Positions 1 to 13,400 are shown, counted from the first letter of the stretch. The stretch is 64,000 bases of DNA from Lonicera japonica (GCA_021464415.1 JAKCWG010000903.1:104577-168576); one strand, 5' to 3'. Program-made: numbers and translations. The notes: generated by a model from the letters alone, not told the origin.

Positions 1-165
1 CCTACGCTCCTCCCTAGCGATATACGAATCGAAGGAAATGATCTCAAACTCGTCGGTTTGAATTGCCCTATCAACCTTCTCCAATGTTCCCAAAGTGGAG
101 TCAGTACCAACATCGATGCTCACGGTAGATGGAGAAGTAATATTTACATCACTAGAAAAGGACAT
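1..165 (-). CDS. N-terminal start of a gypsy-type retrotransposon ORF, cut by the window edge
   Basis: An open frame begins with ATG at 165-163 on the minus strand and runs off the left edge (55 codons visible). Its start reads MSFSSDVNITSPSTVSIDVG and the visible part is rich in Ser, Thr and Asp. I recognise no domain. It lies about 160 nt downstream, on the minus strand, of a tRNA-Met-type primer binding site and an LTR end, which is where gag of a Ty3/gypsy element begins. The call therefore rests on position, not on homology. The rest of the element would lie left of the window. Confidence 0.45.
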   Translation of the reverse strand, partial: MSFSSDVNITSPSTVSIDVGTDSTLGTLEKVDRAIQTDEFEIISFDSYIAREERR

Positions 166-325
166 CCTGAAAGAAAAATGCACATGATGAATAAAATATA
201 AGGGTGTAATATGCATATGGACGACCCCATAAGCAGAACAAATCGCTACTCAACAAGACACACTCGTAACGCTTACTCTAAATGTCTAACTACCCATAAA
301 CCCCGCGAAGATAATCGGACCTATA

Positions 326-337
326 CCTCTGATACCA
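326..337 (-). other. Primer binding site (tRNA-Met type) of a minus-strand LTR element
   Basis: The plus strand reads CCTCTGATACCA, so the minus strand reads TGGTATCAGAGG. This matches the initiator-tRNA-Met primer site TGGTATCAGAGC at 11 of 12 bases. It is three bases from the LTR edge at 341, the expected spacing, and fixes the orientation of the element as minus. Confidence 0.8.
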
Positions 338-340
338 ATT

Positions 341-3300
341 TGTGACGCCTCGAATCCTATTATGAGATTTTTACCTCCGGGACCCGGTTAATCACGGATG
401 TCGCGCGTGACGGCAGGTTTAAAATATAAAATCCATAACTTTTTAAAAACTTTTCTTAAATAAAATGTCCCGTTTTACAAAAGCTCGGCATGTGGAGTTT
501 ATTTAAGTAAAACCAAACCCGTGAGGTTTACAAAGCACATTTACACAAATACAACCACATCCAACTCCACATATACATAAAAACCATCTATACAAATCTA
601 TAATCCATTACCCAAAATAATTGTAAAGTCCATGCATAAATACAAAGAGTTTAATACAACAAAAGGTTATACACAACCAAGTCCTTAGTTTTAGGACTAC
701 AAAAATTATAGGACATCAGAGGCCACTAGACTCGTAGACCATGCACCAATCCCTGATGCTTGACCTGTAAAACTTTTTAGAAAACGGGGTGAGCCAAATC
801 CGGACTCAGTGGGAACTATATAGGTTTTATATAGAAAATAGTTGATTTACGTTAATGCAGTAGTTTGAAAACCATGCAGTGAAATGCAAATCACACACCC
901 GTGCGTGAAAATCCCACTAGGAATCCTATCCTAGTCACCTGGAAGTTGACTATTCGATCAACCTATTCCATCCTTAGACTTCCCATGGAATGCCCTAAGC
1001 CAACTTTCATATTGTTAGGAAAATGTGGATATAACCCTACTTGAATACATTCTTCGGTGTAACTCAAGGCTATACTATGCTATTTGGTACCAATACCATA
1101 AGTTATGACAATTAGCCAAGTATCTATAGTTTTCTCTTTAGTTATAGTACGTTATGGATTCCATACTTGACCACCTACAAGGCATTACCACTAGCTCGTC
1201 CTCATAACTAAATCACGTTCTCACGCTCGTATACTATGTTTTTATGGCCATTAGCTAATAATACTTTCCACTTTATGTGTTAGTACATTATGAGTGGCCA
1301 ATGCCTTCCTAAGTATATTATGTTATGTACGATAGTGTCTGTATCATTGTTCTTACTAAAGGTACACTCGTCCGAGGCAATATATAATCAACAATGCCGT
1401 ACAAGATATGATACGATACAATAATAATGATAATATAAACAATACACATCCACAACACATCGATCCATATCATATCTCCAGTATAATGCCTCGGTTTCAG
1501 TTCGCGGTCTGACCAGGCCCAGAACAGAGAATCCAGCGAGTCCAGAAGGATCCAAAGTTCTTGTCCATGTCTCCTCTAAGTGGGGTGGCGGCTTAGGGAT
1601 TTGGTTCTCCAGGTTAGTCATTCAGAGATAACCCTCAAGACATTTTCCCGGGAATAACACTCCAAATAGTTAACGAGGAGAACGCCCATATAGGCTTCCA
1701 CGACACCCTAGAGAAACTACACCAGGCGATACCCTAGTAGGGTGATGACCATTAGTAGCCCAACTACCTCCCGGGGACTCACCATTTGGGTAAGTAATGG
1801 CACACGGGACTTGCTCCGCTAGTCGGGGAAACACTATAACGCAGAACACATAGTCATATGGGAAGGCAAGATACACAGAGTGGGCTCTCCTTTGTGGACA
1901 AGCACAACCACCGGCGAAGTCACTGACTTCATTTTCTCCGTGCACGGTTTAGGAATTTTTACCCATGGGCGATAATAGGCGGCCTGTCTTCGAGTCACCG
2001 GGAGCTACCCGATGCTCAGTCAATCATATCCAGCCCATATGTGTGATCACAGTAACATATATCATATTTATTCTTTTCCCATAATGAATATCATCATCAT
2101 CATCATCAATCATACATCACATATATGGCTAATCATCATATATATAATGATACAATCTCCCACTATCCATTTATCATCATTAACATCACCGTCAATCATT
2201 TATACAAGCGTATTCATCACTAGTATACTCCATATGTTTATCGTCAAGTGATTATTCTCACTATATAACGAACTAGTTCATAATTAATGTCATATATCAC
2301 ATTTGTTCTATATGTATCAAATTAAGGCTGTATATGTGTTCCATGATGATTCTCTAGCTATATCATTAAGACAAACATCTATTAGTGTGTCTCTAGTCCA
2401 CCCGGAAGATAAATACAACTCACCTCTATGTTCATGTTTATGACCGAGGAAATCCACGCCCTAACAACTGTGTTTTATGTGTTCTTAAAGAGTATCAAGA
2501 ATAAACTCTCATTACTAGTGCCTAGCATGCTCCACACAAGCCACTAGACCCGCACGTTAAGGAGTATCGCTCCACCGTAGTGGGTTCTCGCCACACATAC
2601 CATAAATAATACCCTTCGATCGTATATAGTGGTATAAATGTATACCGCTATCATTAATTACCCACAATCATCCATCAATAAGCACAAGACGTAAAAACCC
2701 TAATTTATAAGTCTTACGGATAGCTACGGAGTTGGTTTCACATGAATCTCTAGGTACGCATGCTAAATCGTTGAACTAGATAATCAATCACGTTATACGA
2801 GTGATAATCTATCAATATCTATCACTAATCTAAGAATTATTTAGTCCAAAACCCAATAGATGCATACAACACATGCTTTTGATCAAAATCCCCAATTTGT
2901 AGTTTAAATCTCTAACACATCAATCAAACATTGGAACACAAGTTTTAGTACTAGTGTCCCCACCTTAGACAAGTTAACTCCGCAAGTTGATGAAGCGTAA
3001 AAGCCGTACTGCCAAAACCCTAGCTTTAACGCAAGCTCCAATGGAGGAAGAATGTGAGAAAGATAATAAATAGTGAAGGAGAAAGCGATTCGGGACTCAA
3101 ATCTTGGATGAGGGATGAAGGATGTGTGGACTCTCTACTCTCTCTCTAGATCTCTCTAGACTCTCCCTCACTCCCCTTGATGTGGTGTGCTCGAAAATGA
3201 GGTTGTAGGGGTGTTAAATGGCTTAAAAACGGGTTAAAAAAGCTCAAAACCCACATTCAGGTGAACTTTGATCGATCATGGAAGTCACTACAGCAACAAA

Positions 3301-3681
3301 TAACTTTCTGAGCCTGAAACGAGCCTCGAAATGGTTGAATCTCAACTCGGCCCAAACACAAAAGTTGTAGAGGACAAAGAAATAAAGACTTAGCCAAAAA
3401 CAGAGAGTCATTTTGATATCGGATGAAAAAGTTATGGCCTCTCAAAGTTAGCCAAAACTTGACGGATTACGAAAAGTCAAAATACGCGATTATCGCCTGG
3501 TTTTTGATCCGAACCACTCGAATGACTAAAGGAACACTCACATGAGTGGAAGGAGGATAATATGACTAATATGGAGTGCAAGAACATTACGAGGCTCTCC
3601 GAATCAAAATTTTATCACCCGAGGTGAAATGAGCGGACGAATGAACGTAACTATGAGGAAACGAAAGAACGGGGTGTTACA
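341..3681 (-). mobile_element. 5' LTR of a Tekay/Del-like Ty3/gypsy chromovirus (about 3.3 kb)
   Basis: On the minus strand this block begins TGTAACACCCCG (right edge, 3681) and ends GGCGTCACA (left edge, 341), directly before a PBS. The length, the TGTAACACCCC start and an internal GGTGAGCC...CTCAGTGGG block at about 787-812 are typical of Tekay/Del LTRs. It is homologous, though clearly diverged, to the LTR at 11094-14226. There is no convincing gene in it; short open frames are chance. It was inserted into an older LTR of the same group that continues at 3682. The partner LTR and the left target duplication are outside the window. Confidence 0.75.
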
Positions 3682-4769
3682 CGAAATGTGCTATGTTTTG
3701 GCTTCATAATTGTGTTCAAGAACCCCTCAGTCAACTGATGGTTGAATCTAGAGCACTATTAGCATTTTGGCTATAACTTCTTGCTCGGAACTCCAATTGA
3801 GGTGATCTTTATGTCCACGAAAAGGTAATTCAATGATCTACAACTTCCTAAGAGGAAGGTTCTTAAAACTCTGGATAGATAATTCCCAGAAATTTACCAA
3901 AGACAGCGCTTTGCTAAATTGTTTCAATAACCAGATTCCAATAATTTGCTTACTTTGCAAGCTGATTCGACCACCGAGGAGTGTGATTTGACTTTTAGTC
4001 AAAACACGAAAGTTGTAGAGAGGATTGAAATTAAGACGTGGCCACAAACGGAGAATCATTTAGACCTCGGACAAAGAAGTTATGGCATCTCAAAGTTGAC
4101 CAAAAGTTAATTTTTCCAAAAAGTTCAAAATACATTTTTACTTCCCGTTTTTTATTAAGATCACCCGAATAATGAAACGATTGATCTTATAAACTTAATA
4201 TACATAATATGACATGCTGGAGGTGTTGGGTCAAGTATCAGAGGCTCCGAACCCAATGTTCACAATCTAACGACAATAAAGCCTTAACCGAGCTGAAGAA
4301 GAGAATTGGCTTGGAAACGAAATATGAGACATTATACATCAGTCAACTGATGCACCAATCTGTCCACTATTTTGTTTTTTGATAATTTTTCCACTTCGCG
4401 CTCAGATTTGGCCACTATAGAGTTGGAATTGGGTCTCGGCCAAAACAAAAAAGTTTTAGATAATTGAATTACCTTTCCAATGGAGCAAACGGGGACTCAT
4501 TTGGAATTCGGATGAAGAAGTTATGGATTTCACAAGACAAAAAGGTCACTTTTCGGTAAAAGCAATTTAGGCGGCAAATTCTCGAATTTCGCCCGGACCA
4601 CCCGAAATGGATTACGACCTATTAGGCGAGTGTAATAACATGTAAATGAAGTGTGAAAAAGTTCATTCAAGTTCCACTTGAACCCAAATTTGCCTTCCGG
4701 ACATAAGATTTTTGCATAAATAGGAACTATGAAGGAATCTAGCATGCAAATCAAGTAGTGGGTGTTACA
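3682..4769 (-). mobile_element. Truncated older Tekay-like LTR relic
   Basis: This segment carries the terminal kilobase of the same LTR group. It shares with 13680-13810 the run around TCTTTATGTCCACG and ends with GTGGGTGTTACA at 4769 (minus-strand start TGTAACACCCAC). It is interrupted on its left by the LTR ending at 3681. It also repeats the motif pair AAAGTTGTAG...AAGTTATGG about 75 nt apart. It abuts a gag sequence at 4770, so this element had itself inserted into an Athila-like element. Confidence 0.6.
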
Positions 4770-6325
4770 ACATTTGTCATTCTTCAGCTCATTGGAAGCA
4801 TTGAGTGGCATGAAAAAACTGCTTATGAAATTTACCTCTGCATGGAGTACTTCTTTGAAAGTAGGGATCATAGGCAATGTTCTAAAAATCGCTAGGCATT
4901 CCTAAGTCGGCGAGGGGGGGCCTAGCGCCTAGGGGATTAATCAGTCAAACGATTTTTTATTAAAAATATTATTTTAAATAACATAATACTAACAAAACAT
5001 AATATACCTTTCAAATTAACATTAATTTTCCAACATCCAACCAATAAAACATACATTTCAACAAAATAAACAAGTTCAAACAATCAAACCCAAGTGAACA
5101 TCCCAAAATACAACTGGAGAGGAGAGGAGATGGAGATTGGAGATTGAGAGGAGGAGGATGAGGAGAACGGAATTAGGTCGACTGAAAGAGGGCTAGCTAA
5201 TAAACATGTTTTTTTTTTCTTAACATGAAGCTACATTGTTTTGAAGGAAAAAAAAGAGGGAAAATCGGTGCCTATCCCGCCTAATTAGCGCCTAGCCCGC
5301 CTAATGGGCGCCTAGTCCGACTAATTGGCGCCTAGCGCCTAAGCACAAAGGATTAGCCCCAGGCCGGGCGGCAAGGCACCGATTTCCGCCTAGGAGCCGC
5401 CTAGGCCCTGCCTAGGCCTAATTTTTAGAACACTAATCGTAGGACACTATTGAGTAAGGTGCCCTTGAACTTCACAAATTCTACAAGATTCTTCCACACG
5501 CTTTTGCCTCGGAATTTCAATATTTCTCCTTTCAAAATCTTCGACCTTTCTTGCTAATTGAGAAATTTGTGCACTAAGATCTTCTTGCTTTCCAATGTGG
5601 CACACTTTTTGGACTTGACTAGTTGTACCTTCAAAGGATCAATCAACTGATTGAGGCATCTCTCATTGCTAGGCATTTTCAGCTAACCAGTCCAAGTAGG
5701 TCTTAGCTTCATCAGGATTCTTGTTGAGTAATTCTCCATTACACATCATCTCAACAAATTAATGCATTTTAAAAGATAAGCCTTCATAGAAGAAACCTAT
5801 CGAGCAGGATTTTTCAAAATTATGACGTGGGCAAGAGTTTTGAAGTTCTTTGAATCTTTCCCAACATTGGTAAAATGTTTCTCCTTCCTTCTGAGAGAAA
5901 GACATTAGCTGCTTCTTGAAATGATTAGTAAGGTGAAAAGGGAAGAACTTTTTGAGGAATTGTTGCTGCATGTCAAGCTATATTATAATAGACCTCGAGC
6001 GAAACGAGATAAGCCACGCTTTAGCTTTATCCTTCAGGGAGAATGGGAAAAGCTTAAGTCTAATTAACTCTTCAGTACATGCTTGATTATTGAAAGTAGC
6101 ACAAACTTCTTCAAATTCTCTAATGTGGAGGTAAGGTTGTTTACTCTCCAATCCATGGAACAGGGGTAAGAGTTGAATCATTCCATTCTTGAAGTGAAAG
6201 GCTCTAGCATTAGGTGGAAAGATAATACATGATGGATTGGCATTCCGTGTTGGCTGTAATAGCTCACGAAGACTTCGATTTTGATTCTCCATGACTGAAT
6301 TAGAATCAGGTTCACTCCTTCTCAT
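4770..6325 (-). pseudogene. Athila-like Ty3/gypsy gag, broken
   Basis: Minus-strand gag remnant. From about 6290 the frame carries the plant gag signatures LRELLQPTRNA, YLHIREFEEVC, IRLKLFPFSLKDKAKAWL, then QQQFLKKFFP, FSQKEGETFYQCWERFKEL and FYEGL. Known Athila/Tat-type gag proteins have this order. In-frame stops occur at 5978-5980 and 5759-5761. After the second stop the same frame continues (NGELLNKNPDEAKTYLDWL) to a CCHC zinc knuckle near 5455-5500, itself hit by a stop. A MITE (4876-5435) is inserted just after the knuckle and gag-like sequence resumes at 4868-4770. It is inactive and would encode the capsid protein of the retroelement. Confidence 0.75.
4876..5435. mobile_element. 560-bp MITE with 9-bp target duplication (Mutator-like?)
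   Basis: The ends are inverted repeats sharing TGTTCTAAAAAT (left AATGTTCTAAAAAT; right, reversed, TAGTGTTCTAAAAATTAGG). Flanks are ATCATAGGC (4867-4875) and ATCGTAGGA (5436-5444), an imperfect 9-bp direct duplication, which is the Mutator size. Both ends carry dense GCCTAGGC/GCGCCTAG motifs able to fold back; the centre is AT-rich. No coding capacity. It interrupts the Athila-like gag immediately after its zinc knuckle. Confidence 0.65.
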
Positions 6326-6540
6326 TCATTCTCGAATCAAAACTACTCAAGCCTATGGATTGAGAGAAACTAGTATCTTCGGTGTGAAGGGAACTAGTAG
6401 AGGTGGAACATGCGGGATGAAAGTGAAAAGGTGGATTACGAATCCAAGGTTTCAAACACTAGGCAGGTACCTAGTGTAGATTACAAGGAAAAGAGAGAAA
6501 AAGAAACTTTCCTAAATTAAAAACTAACAAACTGTCCTCC

Positions 6541-6555
6541 TCGGCAATGGCGCCA
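6541..6555 (-). other. Primer binding site of the Athila-like element
   Basis: The minus strand reads TGGCGCCATTGCCGA, very close to the TGGCGCCGTTGCCGG site used by many plant Athila/Tat elements. It lies between the gag relic (left) and an LTR end (right), in the correct order for a minus-strand element. Confidence 0.7.
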
Positions 6556-6563
6556 AAAAAACT

Positions 6564-8470
6564 TGACTCACTGAAAACAACACGAGTTATTACACCCAAG
6601 TGCAGGTGGTCGATCAAGTAATAAATACTCGGTAAGTCCGAGGTCGATCCACGAGGAGGAGGATAATTCTTTGAGTTAGAAAAGTCTTTTTCAAAAGAAA
6701 GATGAGAAAAGAATGGAAAAGATGAAATATGGAGAGAATGGAATGAGAATCAATAACTAAACTAACTAAAGGCAATATAACTAAATAAAACATGCAAATA
6801 AAACTAAACCTAAAGGTAGCGAAGCATTACTATGCTAAAAGAAACTAAACTAACATAACAAGAAGATGGAATAAAGCTAAATAAAATAAATAATAAAAAT
6901 AGCGTGCTAAATTAATTAAACGAGTGAAAAACTTTAATTAAAATTAAGAATGAAAAGTACTAGGGTATCCATAAGTTCTGGGCAACACAATGGGCAATTC
7001 AGTGAACCGAGAATCCTTTTCTAATTAATTTTACTTTAAAAATCAGCCTACTATCCACAACCTAATTTATCTCATAAACTCGTATTTTTTGCAATAATTC
7101 ATGCGTGACATGAACTATACGCACTAATACTAATTACGGAATCAATTCGCATTACTTAATTTTACTAAAAACACTTATTTATTAAAATGAACTAGTTCTT
7201 GACACTACAAAACCTTTTAATAAAAGTGAGTTTAGAAATATTAAGTAAAAGCCACAATTTAATTTAAATAGGTTAAAACATGATTAAAATCAAATTTGAA
7301 CTAAAACGGGCAGTGGAAACACAAAATTGGCAATTTCAGTATCAAAAAATAAGGATTAAAACTACTATCGAAAATAGCGCGCTCTAGTTTGAAATCTAAA
7401 AGATACACAACCAATTAATTTAGAGAGTATAGAACGCTCTCTAAATCGACCGGTTAAGGTTTAGCGTAAAAATAACAATTCAAACTAGATTGTTTCTTTT
7501 GTTGAAAAGATTTTATTAAATTTATTATAAAAATATGTGATTATCATATTAGGATAATAATTTAATAAAAATCAGATTTATAATGACCTATTAACCAATG
7601 AAAAATTAATTAGAATTGAATTCGGGTCTGAAAATTTATCACGTCGGCATACCCGTTCCTTACGGACCCCTAACTAACGAACTAACCAAACATATTTAAT
7701 AAATTCATGGACAATAAATTAAATAAATAAAACAGCCTATAAAAGTTCATAAATTGAAATCTAATTAAAATCATAAGCATGCAAAATTTATACTAATGAT
7801 TAACAAAGCAATAATAAATTAAGAACATGTAATTGAAGCACTAATCCAACTCGTAAACCAATAATAAATTCTGAAATTAATCTTCAATAATGTACTTGAA
7901 TACTTCGCTTCAAACTCTCAAATAACACCAAAGAAAAACAATGAAAGCGGTACAATCGAGTCCTTAATGTGTAGAACAAAAAAAAATTAAATAAAGAAGA
8001 AAGAAGGAAATAATGGAGAGAGAGAGAGAGAGAGAAGGAATGGAGAGGGAGAGATGCACGGCTGTTTGTTGGCTGCTGTTACTGCGTGATGATTGATTGA
8101 TGATATATATATATTAGAAACCTAATTTAATTAGGTGTGCCAGTGGGTCATGGGCTTGGCCCAATTTGGGGCTTGAAAATTGATCAAAAATAAATTGTTA
8201 TGCATGGGGACTTGAACCCAAGACCAGAAGAAGAGTACTTCTCATGCAGACCATTTGGGCTAGGCTCACTTTCAATAATTTCTTGCACCTTCAATTATCT
8301 TATTCATTCGCGGAAACAAACTCTTTGTACCAATCAGAGAAAAACGAGTCCTTCCCGAACTCTAATCAACCTGAAATTTTGACACGATTTAGAAGACTTC
8401 TATTCACAACACATATCCAAAAATTAGTATGATCCAACGATGGTAAGGATTTTCGATAAGCTCCAAGCAT
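6564..8470 (-). mobile_element. LTR of the Athila-like element (right edge uncertain)
   Basis: Immediately beyond the PBS the minus strand shows the familiar LTR 3' end of this group: a run through GTGGATCGACCTCGGACTTACC and GACCACCTGCACTTGGGTG, then a T-run, then the PBS. The segment is AT-rich with no gene. It contains a (GA)n run at about 8014-8036 and a tRNA-like head at 8204-8276. I cannot place the outer boundary; about 8.0-8.5 kb is a guess. Confidence 0.45.
8204..8276 (-). repeat. tRNA-derived SINE-like head
   Basis: On the minus strand CCTAGCCCAAATGGT (8264-8250) resembles a pol III box A, and GGTTCAAGTCC (8218-8208) resembles box B, about 40 nt apart. This is the arrangement of the tRNA-related head of plant SINEs. 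It does not fold into an obvious functional tRNA with an anticodon loop that I can defend. The body and tail were not identified. Confidence 0.4.
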
Positions 8471-8478
8471 TTTTCAAC

Positions 8479-8503
8479 TATAAATAACCCCCCCCCCCCC
8501 CCC
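8479..8503 (+). promoter_or_regulatory. TATA box directly followed by a C16 tract
   Basis: TATAAATAA at 8479-8487 is followed at once by 16 cytosines (8488-8503), then a stretch ending in a pyrimidine-rich region near 8565-8590. Together with the LTR-like block at 9160-9345 it could be the promoter of a plus-strand Tat-like LTR, but no transcript unit is visible. A weak call, based on motif and position. Confidence 0.3.
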
Positions 8504-9159
8504 ATTCATATTTTCCATCAACAATCAAGGGGATTTTGTGGTACACACCAAGAGAGCTCGGGTATAATTTTCTCTCTCTTCTTTTATTTATTTATCAGTT
8601 TTATAATTCATACTATTATCTGTATAATTTATATCATTTGATAGCTTTTCAAAACCTTTTTTTCAAATTGTTTTGAAAACCAAAGGCGTATAATAAACCT
8701 TAATCCAATTCCAAAATAGTATTATTACTTTCTTACTTTTCCAAAAGCCCGGATTAGCAGCATTGTTATACGAATGAATCGATAATCGCTATATATTCAA
8801 TATAACTCTTAGATTGCAGTGTAAATGTGATAAATACTCGATTATGAGAGCACTAGTACCATCTATACCAGTTTAATCAATAGACTATGGAACACGATCG
8901 GTCAACTCGCCTCATATAATATCGAATATAAGATTCCACATCGAATCAGTTTTCGAAAAGCCTAAAGTATTGCATCTATTATTATTAAATTCTCTTTTTC
9001 AAATCACACACACACACACACTTATTTCCAGAATCATGGGCGAACTAGGAAACACATCGTTTTCATCCCATCCCCAAAATCCAGGTTTCTAAACCAAGCA
9101 CGAAAAACTGTAAAGTAATAGTAATAGCATGCAATAACTGAATTATAACACACGTATAT

Positions 9160-9345
9160 CCTACTTAAGAGACCGAAAGGGAAAATTGGGTGCCTAATAT
9201 CTTCCCAATTCGTAACTTAATCTCTGAACCTTTGAATCAACTGGTTTTGCATACATTGTGTATAAGAGGATATTTAGTCCATAAATACGTCTCTTTTACA
9301 CAAATCTTTTGTTTGTTTAGTAAAACAAACTGGCGACTCTTATTC
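9160..9345 (+). mobile_element. Tat-like gypsy LTR 3' end and PBS-like site (relic)
   Basis: The block runs from GAGACCGAAAGGGAAAATTG through GGGTGCCTAATATCTTCCC to CAAACTGGCGACTC at about 9326-9340. The same succession occurs on the opposite strand at about 61300-61480 (GGGTGCCTAACACCTTCC ... CAAACTGGCAACTC). In plant Tat-type elements this is the LTR 3' end followed by a TGGCGACTC-type PBS. No gag or pol follows: 9346-10466 shows only AT-rich DNA with no gene or clear repeat. Confidence 0.4.
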
Positions 9346-10466
9346 TTTTCAAAACCTAATTTTCTAAGCAATACGAAATCGCCGCCCACGAGGACTCAGG
9401 TGTCAAGAACGCAGGTTCTCACAGCCCGAAAACCTAAGCAAATTGGCAAGGCACTATGGCTTTTGTTGTTAACTATGTTCATGTGGAATCAAGACGATTG
9501 ATCCCAGCACGATGATCTTATATCTCGGTAGCAATGGAATATACTCTCAGCTCAGGATTAAATAAGTTATTAAAATCAATTGTTGTCTACTTACTCGATT
9601 CTTCAACCATCCAAGTATTCAACTTACGCACATAGTGTCACAAGTCACAAAAATAAATTTTTTATTCTTAAAGAAAAAACTCAATAGAGTTGTAGATTAT
9701 TACCTGTTGGAATGAAAATTATAATCAATTCATAATGTAATTATTTGTGTGTATAGACATATATATTTATATTATCTATTAAGTGTGAACAAAAGATTTC
9801 GGTATTCACACAAAATTACTAATTTAATCATCCTACGCACTAAATTAGCGTAACCTAGAATTAAGGAAATGGATTGAACTCATAACCTTTAGCATAACAA
9901 TACATTCATTTTCAAAGAATGCCGAATATAGCTAGTCCCATAAATACCAAAGATTTAGAACCTACAAATAACTATTTTTTTAAGTAATACTGACCACTAA
10001 TTTATTTTTAATTGTAATTGCTAGGGGCAATTAACAAACCCCGCCTATGGCCCATTATCTATAAAATAGCACCAATGCACAATAGACACGTGGCAATCTA
10101 CATGTGAATTTGGGAGTCTGCAGGCACGTGGCAAAGAAAAAGGCCCATTGACCATCTGGCACGTGTGTGGTTAGGCCTATGCTTTTTAAAATAGTAGGCG
10201 AATGTCAATTAAATTAAACGGATAAGTATCACTTTGACCTTTAAATTTTAGCACTTTTTCCACATTCATCCTGGATCTTCTTTTTTTTTTAGGCTAAAGC
10301 ATCCCCAAAGTTTGGTTTGCATCCCACACTCGTCCAAAAATAGATGTCCTTTTAAAATTTTGAATGGAAATGGCATGCACCAAGCATGAGACTTTGTTTG
10401 AAGGGGGCAAATATGGTATTTTCAAGTTAGAAACACATTAGGAACAAAAATACCCATCATTCTTAG

Positions 10467-13400
10467 TAGGGGTGTCCAAAACCGGACCAAATGGATCGAC
10501 CGGACTAGACTGAATAATAAGGTTTTTTCATATTTTATATATACAACGGTCCGGTCCGATCCAATTTTTGGAGGATTAAACTTGACCGGTTCAGTCTTTG
10601 ATCTTGTGAAAAAAAAGCTATAAAACCGAACCGGTTATATATATATTAAAAAAATTATATATATCTCTCTCAAAGTCAAACACTCAAACCCACTTTCACC
10701 TTCCCCTCCATCTTTTCCTCCTCTTTGCCCTATTTTCCTATTTCTTGTCTTCACATTTTTCTATTCCCCTTTCCATATTTACAAAATATCTCTCTCTTCA
10801 AGCCATTTTTCTCTTTCAAACCTTAAATCTAAACCCAAATACAAGCCGCCACTCTCATCTTTTACTCTTAGTCTCCTCCTCGCTCGTATATATGCCATTC
10901 TCCATTAGTTTCCTCATCGCTCCTATATGCACAGGTCTCCACCATCTTCTCCGCCAACGTCCACAGCACCATTCTCGTCCTCATTAGTACCCCTCTTTAT
11001 TTCTCTCATTTTTCTCTCCTCTCTCTCTTTTGCTAAAATGGAGTTTTTCGGCAACAAAAATGGTGTTTTCCGGCAACTAAAATGGAGTTTTTCTGTGACG
11101 CCCCGAATCTCGTTCCAAGATTTTCACCTCCGAGATCCAGTTAATCACGGATGTCGTGCGCGACAAAGGATTTAAAATTTAAAAAAAAACATAACCTTTA
11201 AAAGGTTTTTTTTTCTCTGGATAAAACTTGATCCGTTTGAAAAACCCGTTTTATAAAATTTCAGCATGAGGAGTTCGTTTGAACAACAATCTGCCCTGTA
11301 AAACTTGAAACCATTTTCATACAAACGAAAACTCAAATAAAAAATCCTCCAACGAGGTCCCAATCCAAGTTAAAATACTATACACCATTCTTAATAATTA
11401 TACATATAATTAACTTGAATTTTGAAATATACAAACGATATCTGAAACTAGTAAAAGATAAGTCGTTTATGAACGACTATACATGTCTAAGATAATCAGA
11501 GATCCTAGACTTCACAATCGTGCCATCCCCCGAGATGTACCTGTAAAACTGGGTTGGAAAATGGGAGTGAGCCAAACACGGGCTCAGTGGAAACTATATA
11601 GGTTGTATATATAAAAATATACGTTGTGAAAAGAATGCATGTGAGGTGTAGAAATGAAAGTAATTTCATTTGTAATAAAAATCATATTATAACATGCCTG
11701 CCAATACTTTCCCATCCCTAAAATATCATAAGATATACACTCAATTAAAAATACAATTGAAAGCTAGCTACAAACATAAAATAGCTATAAGTCACACACA
11801 TACGGTGAAAGAAGTATCATTCATATACAAATAGCCTTTAGTAAGAAATGTACATATATATAAGAATACGTTGGCTAGTTTATATAGCGTGGCATCATAA
11901 TTGTATCATCTAAAAACCTCTCGCTCTCTCTCAGCGGTCATCTTAACAACTCGCAACTATCCAAGCGTCCGCCAGGTCTGCATTTTGTGGCCTTTCACCC
12001 ACACGGCAACAGGGCCTCTCGTTTGTTTTCGTGCACAATTTCGGGTCTTTCACCCAGAGGCACTCAGTCCCAACTTATGGCCTCACCCTTTTGAGACCAA
12101 CCTAGGACTTACCATAGACTAGCGCAATAACACATATATCTATATATGCAACTGTGTATTAGCGCAACCGATGAAGCACTGTGTCAAATAACTAATATAA
12201 CGGTTCATATCGAACCCATCAACTAACCAACAAGAAGAAAAGTGATGACAAGCTATCTTTATTTCAAACATATACTTAATACACCCAAACTTGTATAAAG
12301 ATTCTAATTTTCGCTTACGAAAGCACGGAATATCATAAATCTATATGTTTGGCTCAAAGATACGTTCAACATGTATATATGTCTAGAATACAGACATATA
12401 TATATATATCAAATTACTTTCCAAATATCACATGGGTTATGTCCCCCAAGGACAACTCATAACTCACGTAGCCACCAAGGCTATACACTACGGTAATAAC
12501 CAAATGGTATGTTATGGTACCCAAATCCATGTAAATATATGTATATAACCTCAAACAACACATAAGAAATCTCATTCATCTCTAAATAACAAACTTGCAT
12601 AAACCATGAAAACATATATGTTCCAACATATAAGGGTATGTCCCATATGCATATATATAACTAGTGTATACATACATATATATACATATACTGTAGATCA
12701 AACGGTAGTATTGTTGTTGTACTTAAATTCACGTCACCAAGTCTGTAACTAGTGGCTTATTTAAGAATATTATCCGTATGGGAAGTTTCATAGATTTCTA
12801 TCACGTAAACTCTAAGCCAAGCCAAGTATAATATATAATTGATAAGTTTTAAGTTTAATATAAACTTCCCCATATGGTTTTTGTACTTAATTTACTCAAA
12901 ATAATCTTATAAATCTGCCCAGCATAGTTACAAACTGGCGAGTAATTAGCAAAACTCATAAAAAAGAAAATAATAACCAAAGTACAACAATAACATCGCA
13001 AACACAAAGTAATTATACCCACATCATACTTTTAATCCTATATATATATGACCTCATATATATATCAAAGTTACTACTCGCTATCATACTCGCATAGGTG
13101 GGTCGTATGCGAACCATGCTTAAAACTCATGTATAATTGGGGCTTTAGGTATAAAAGTTATAATTAAGTTATAAGTGACGCAAATCAACCAAATAATCAA
13201 AGCAAAATAGGCCCAACCCCCATGAATGTGTAATTTTCGAAATTAAGTGTAAAACCTCAAATTTTGGTTTGATTCAAAGCAATTTACGCGTAATACCTTG
13301 AAAATAAGCTTGTATACTAGTGTTCCCACCTATTAAGGGTTAATTCCTCCAAGAATAGCAGCTGAGACGAGCAGGGTCGAGCAAACTGCGAGTTTCCCTC

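Noticed and set aside
8204..8276. Functional tRNA gene
   Set aside because: Box A- and B-like motifs are present, but I could not build a proper cloverleaf with acceptor stem and anticodon arm; SINE head preferred.
9190..9501. 103-codon plus-strand frame
   Set aside because: Overlaps an LTR end and PBS-like block that recurs at 61.3 kb, so it is not a gene.
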